DNA of 64,000 bases from Dromaius novaehollandiae (taxonomy: Eukaryota > Chordata > Aves > Casuariiformes > Dromaiidae): NCBI RefSeq assembly GCF_036370855.1, contig NC_088110.1, positions 21,881,501 through 21,945,500 of the forward strand. The letters run 5' to 3'. Positions 61,401-64,000 of the stretch are shown one piece after another; within the stretch, counting starts at the first letter, position 1; each line of letters begins with the position of its first letter. Below the pieces are notes generated by a model, which had not been told where the DNA came from, did not search any database, and worked only from the letters and a program-made list of their open reading frames with translations. Both the position numbers and the translations under genes were made by a program.

Positions 61401-62416
61401 GAAGCAGCAGTTGATCTTCATGTCATTCTGAAATATTTGGATACTTTTTTTTGCATATGTTGGGACTCAAGTAGAGGTTGCACCACAATGAAGAAGGCAT
61501 TTATCTTTATAGCATCAGAAACGGAAGCAATAGGGACCAGAAATTTCCCACAGACGACTTGTGCTGGTGCAATTTTCCAGCCCAGGTTTCTTAACTTAAG
61601 GAATGTGAATAGCTATAAGCCTCAGGAACCAGATGAACTCACGGAGGATCCTCTGACTGAAACCCAACATTTTTTAGATTTGCCGGTGACCGCGTTACAC
61701 TGAAGTTGCACCAAGTCTGAAGTTACACAGTAGTTGTAGTCAGTCAAATAAAGACACTGACTTTCTTGATTCATTCTTGGCTAAGAGCAATCTCTTGCAC
61801 ATTCCTACCTTTCACCCCTTCTTCATTAAGTGGAAAATCCAAAGTTTCCTTTAATCAGGTTTGAGTTTGGACTGATGTGATGTTTACTGACTGAGACAGT
61901 GGTTTTCAAACGACGTCAGGAACATCTGGCCTAGTGGCTTGGCAGAGAGCCCAGCAAATTGCCAATCCAAAGGCCCAAGTTCACAAGCAGCTTTGGGGCT
62001 TTCATCCTGTAACAAGAAAACCCTGAGGGCAGTGGAGGTGGCACAGCTCCTCCCTGTTTAATCATGCTGCTTTACTACCTGTGTGCTCCACTGTTGATCT
62101 CTGCACAGTGTCAGTGTCCCAAATTAAGGTCCTGCAGATGTCCGTCCAGGCTATGCCACCCTGGCCTTGTCTCTGTGCTCCTTCTGTGCCCCATCAGTCT
62201 CACCAGCTTACAGTCATGAGCCGCGGCCTAGGTCTAGATGGGATAAAAGGAAGGCCATGCAGTGGAGCAGACAGTCCTCCAAGCAGGGAGCACACACAAC
62301 ACATCCATCTATTGCTCAGTAGATCCATCCCTACCCTGCTTTTCATGTTTCCATCTGCCACTCCCGCCTTTATAGCTTGCTATTCCCTACGGCATCCAAG
62401 AAGTTTGTACCAAGTG
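58401..62416. other. Non-coding stretch, no gene recognised
   Basis: Balanced composition at 59.0-60.0 kb and AT-richer elsewhere. Frames reach 150 codons (59178-59630 minus) with no domain. The polypyrimidine tract at 59083-59152 is the only distinct structure. Confidence 0.5.
59083..59152 (+). repeat. Polypyrimidine tract
   Basis: About 70 bases almost all C/T on the plus strand, with CCCTCCCTCCCTCC at its centre and only scattered purines. Such tracts can form triplex (H-DNA) structures. No splice acceptor AG closes it cleanly. Confidence 0.75.
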
Positions 62417-62478
62417 AAGAGTTGAACTCAGGTCTCCAGCCTCCCCGTGGGACAGCTTGACCAAAAGACCAAGCTGAC
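62417..62478 (+). mobile_element. MIR-like SINE 3' tail fragment
   Basis: AAGAGTTGAACTCAGGTCTCC, then CAGCCTCCC and, after a short divergence, TTGACCAAAAGACCAAGCTG. This follows the usual SINE 3'-section order 'gaactcaggtctcc ... taaccactagaccatgctg'. Only about 60 bases are left, so the family assignment is tentative. Confidence 0.4.
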
Positions 62479-64000
62479 ATTTTGTCAGTGAAGAACGTCT
62501 GGAAAGCGCAGCAGCAGCAGATGTTCTGCATACGGAAAGCATTTGCATCGAGTGCAGTTACAACTGCACACCCATTTTAAAAGCTAATTCTGTAATACTT
62601 CACTTGCATGAGTCGCTTCTACTCCAACAAGCAGATTCATTGACTTCAGCAAACAGATGAGACTTCAGATGCAACCGTTAGATTGGCTCTCACTGTGAGG
62701 GACCCTAAGCACTATGACCTGGGCCCATCTGGTTCAGATTGCATCCTTTGTAACGGGTTGTTGGCTGGAGCATGAAAGTTTAACTAGTGCTACACTGCTG
62801 AAATATGCACTATTGTTAACCAGAGAGCAAGCAGTCTCTCCGTTGCATTTTGCATATATATCATTGCAACATACCTTGCGTGCTTGTTTACACAGCAGTG
62901 AAAATCTCGGAAGGTAGAGGATTACGCAGCTTTCACTGCCTGGAAAATAGACGTGGAAGGGATTGCGGTCAAATTAAAAGTTTGTTTGCTAAAAAACAAA
63001 ACAAAAGGCAGCCCTTCAGGGATTAGCACCAGTTGTCCTGAAATCCTTAGTGAGGTGAGAGGGAAAAGCAGCCAAAGGAAAAAAATGTTTCCCTAAGTAA
63101 GTGACCAGTCGCCAAGAGAACAGCGCGTCTCCATCCTGACCTCCCGTGAGCTCTGAACTCTGCTGGCACTGTCCGCGCTCCTCTGCTGAGAAATGCAAAG
63201 CTTATGGAGAAAGTCATCTTTGTTTCACGAAATATTTACATTAGAGAAGGGAAGGTCTTTTGTATATTGTCACTGACCTTCGGGGGGGGGGGGGGAAATT
63301 GTAATCAGGTTTCACGATCACAATTTTTACAGCTGCACATAATAATTTGATGCAGGTATTTGATTCACGCATTAAGGCTGCAAACTCATCTAGAACTAAC
63401 AATTTTTCTGTTTTCCCACAGACTGTTCTACAGAGAGACACCCTGGGACTTCGTATAGCAGACTACCTGCCTAAATGCAAGGAAACTCTTGGGCTGCCTG
63501 ATATAAGAAGGGGAAAAAGAATAAATAAGTTACATGGAAATGTGTATGCCTGGCACTCTTTTGTGTCTGATGATTTTTTTTTTCTTTCAAATGTTAGCAA
63601 ATGAAAAGGAAGAGCTAATAGGAGTTTGGCTCCCTCTCCTCTTCCTGAGACAGAGTGGGGTCTACAGAACTTCCTGCTCCTGTGCAGATATCTCAGAAAG
63701 GCTTAAAAACACAGCTGAGTCCAAGAAAAATCAAAGGGCGATCTCTGAAAAGGGATACAGAATTTCCAGATCCTAGGGTGGGAGCCGCATTGATGTGGCA
63801 AATTACATGGAGGTGGAAAAAGGAAGCAGGTTCAGTGTACGATTTCGTGTCTATGCCCTTTAATGCCTCCACAACGTAATGGAGAGGAGTGGGGGGCTGG
63901 ATGGGAAGCGGAAAGATTCAGACTCTCTATTTCCTCTCTAACAAAATGCAGCCACTTACTACTCTGCATCCTGACTTGCACAGCAATAACATGCAAGCCA
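62479..64000. other. Non-coding stretch
   Basis: AT-rich with a G14 run. A polypyrimidine-AG motif at 63403-63421 is followed by an 85-codon plus frame (63347-63604) but by no convincing donor. Nothing else recognised. Confidence 0.45.
63282..63295. repeat. Poly-G tract (14 G)
   Basis: Uninterrupted G14 after CCTTC. Structure-prone and likely length-variable. Confidence 0.9.

Noticed and set aside
63403..63560. Acceptor-like TTTTTCTGTTTTCCCACAG followed by an open frame
   Set aside because: Good acceptor tract, but every GT within the next ~150 bases is a poor donor.
1..64000. CRISPR array, operon, prophage, toxin-antitoxin or other bacterial system
   Set aside because: The sequence is vertebrate in composition and repeat content; no direct-repeat/spacer pattern, ribosome-binding sites or tightly packed frames.

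Overview
This is eukaryotic nuclear DNA, most probably from a bird. It is mostly AT-rich, has no dense gene content, and carries a few old CR1 (chicken repeat 1) non-LTR retrotransposon remnants. One of these ends in the CR1-type tail motif, a near-tandem 'attctatga'. A few MIR/CORE-SINE-like fragments of amniote age are also present. The low density of recognisable repeats fits a bird better than a turtle, crocodilian or mammal, but the species cannot be named.

I find no convincing protein-coding gene, rRNA, tRNA, known microRNA, CRISPR array, operon or virus. The long open frames are short by eukaryotic standards, resemble no family I recognise, and mostly sit in GC-rich patches where stop codons are rare by chance. 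The window reads as a gene desert or the inside of a very long intron.

Layout. 1-4.7 kb: unremarkable. 4.77-5.11 kb: AT-rich block with a small hairpin next to a CpG-dense patch. 6.46 and 13.2 kb: MIR-like fragments. 7.44-7.88 kb: a regulatory-looking block with homeodomain-type cores, an AP-1 site and a TATA box. 9.4 and 13.4 kb: CpG patches. 18.5-18.7 kb: another AT-rich candidate regulatory block. 23.85-24.05 kb: CR1 3' end. 25.5 kb: one exon-like segment with acceptor, ATG and donor. 27.3-31.5 kb: the most GC-rich stretch, with three CpG patches and two candidate regulatory blocks. 37.0-38.0 and 39.2-39.6 kb: two more CR1 remnants in the same orientation. 40.04 kb: a perfect 13-bp-stem palindrome. 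42.1-42.4 kb: a segment resembling an old dispersed repeat. 46.1-46.9 kb: AT/GT microsatellite and a degenerate ~45-bp minisatellite. 48.7 kb: an 86-nt inverted repeat whose 21-bp stem would stay fully paired in plus-strand RNA. 53.7-58.4 kb: CpG patches alternating with AT-rich blocks that keep many CpGs. 62.4 kb: a SINE-tail-like fragment.

The likely function, if any, is cis-regulatory or non-coding RNA. Conservation cannot be seen from one sequence, so every regulatory call is tentative. I did not find a clear new biological system. The best leads are the inverted repeat at 48.7 kb, the palindrome at 40.04 kb and the exon-like segment at 25.5 kb.
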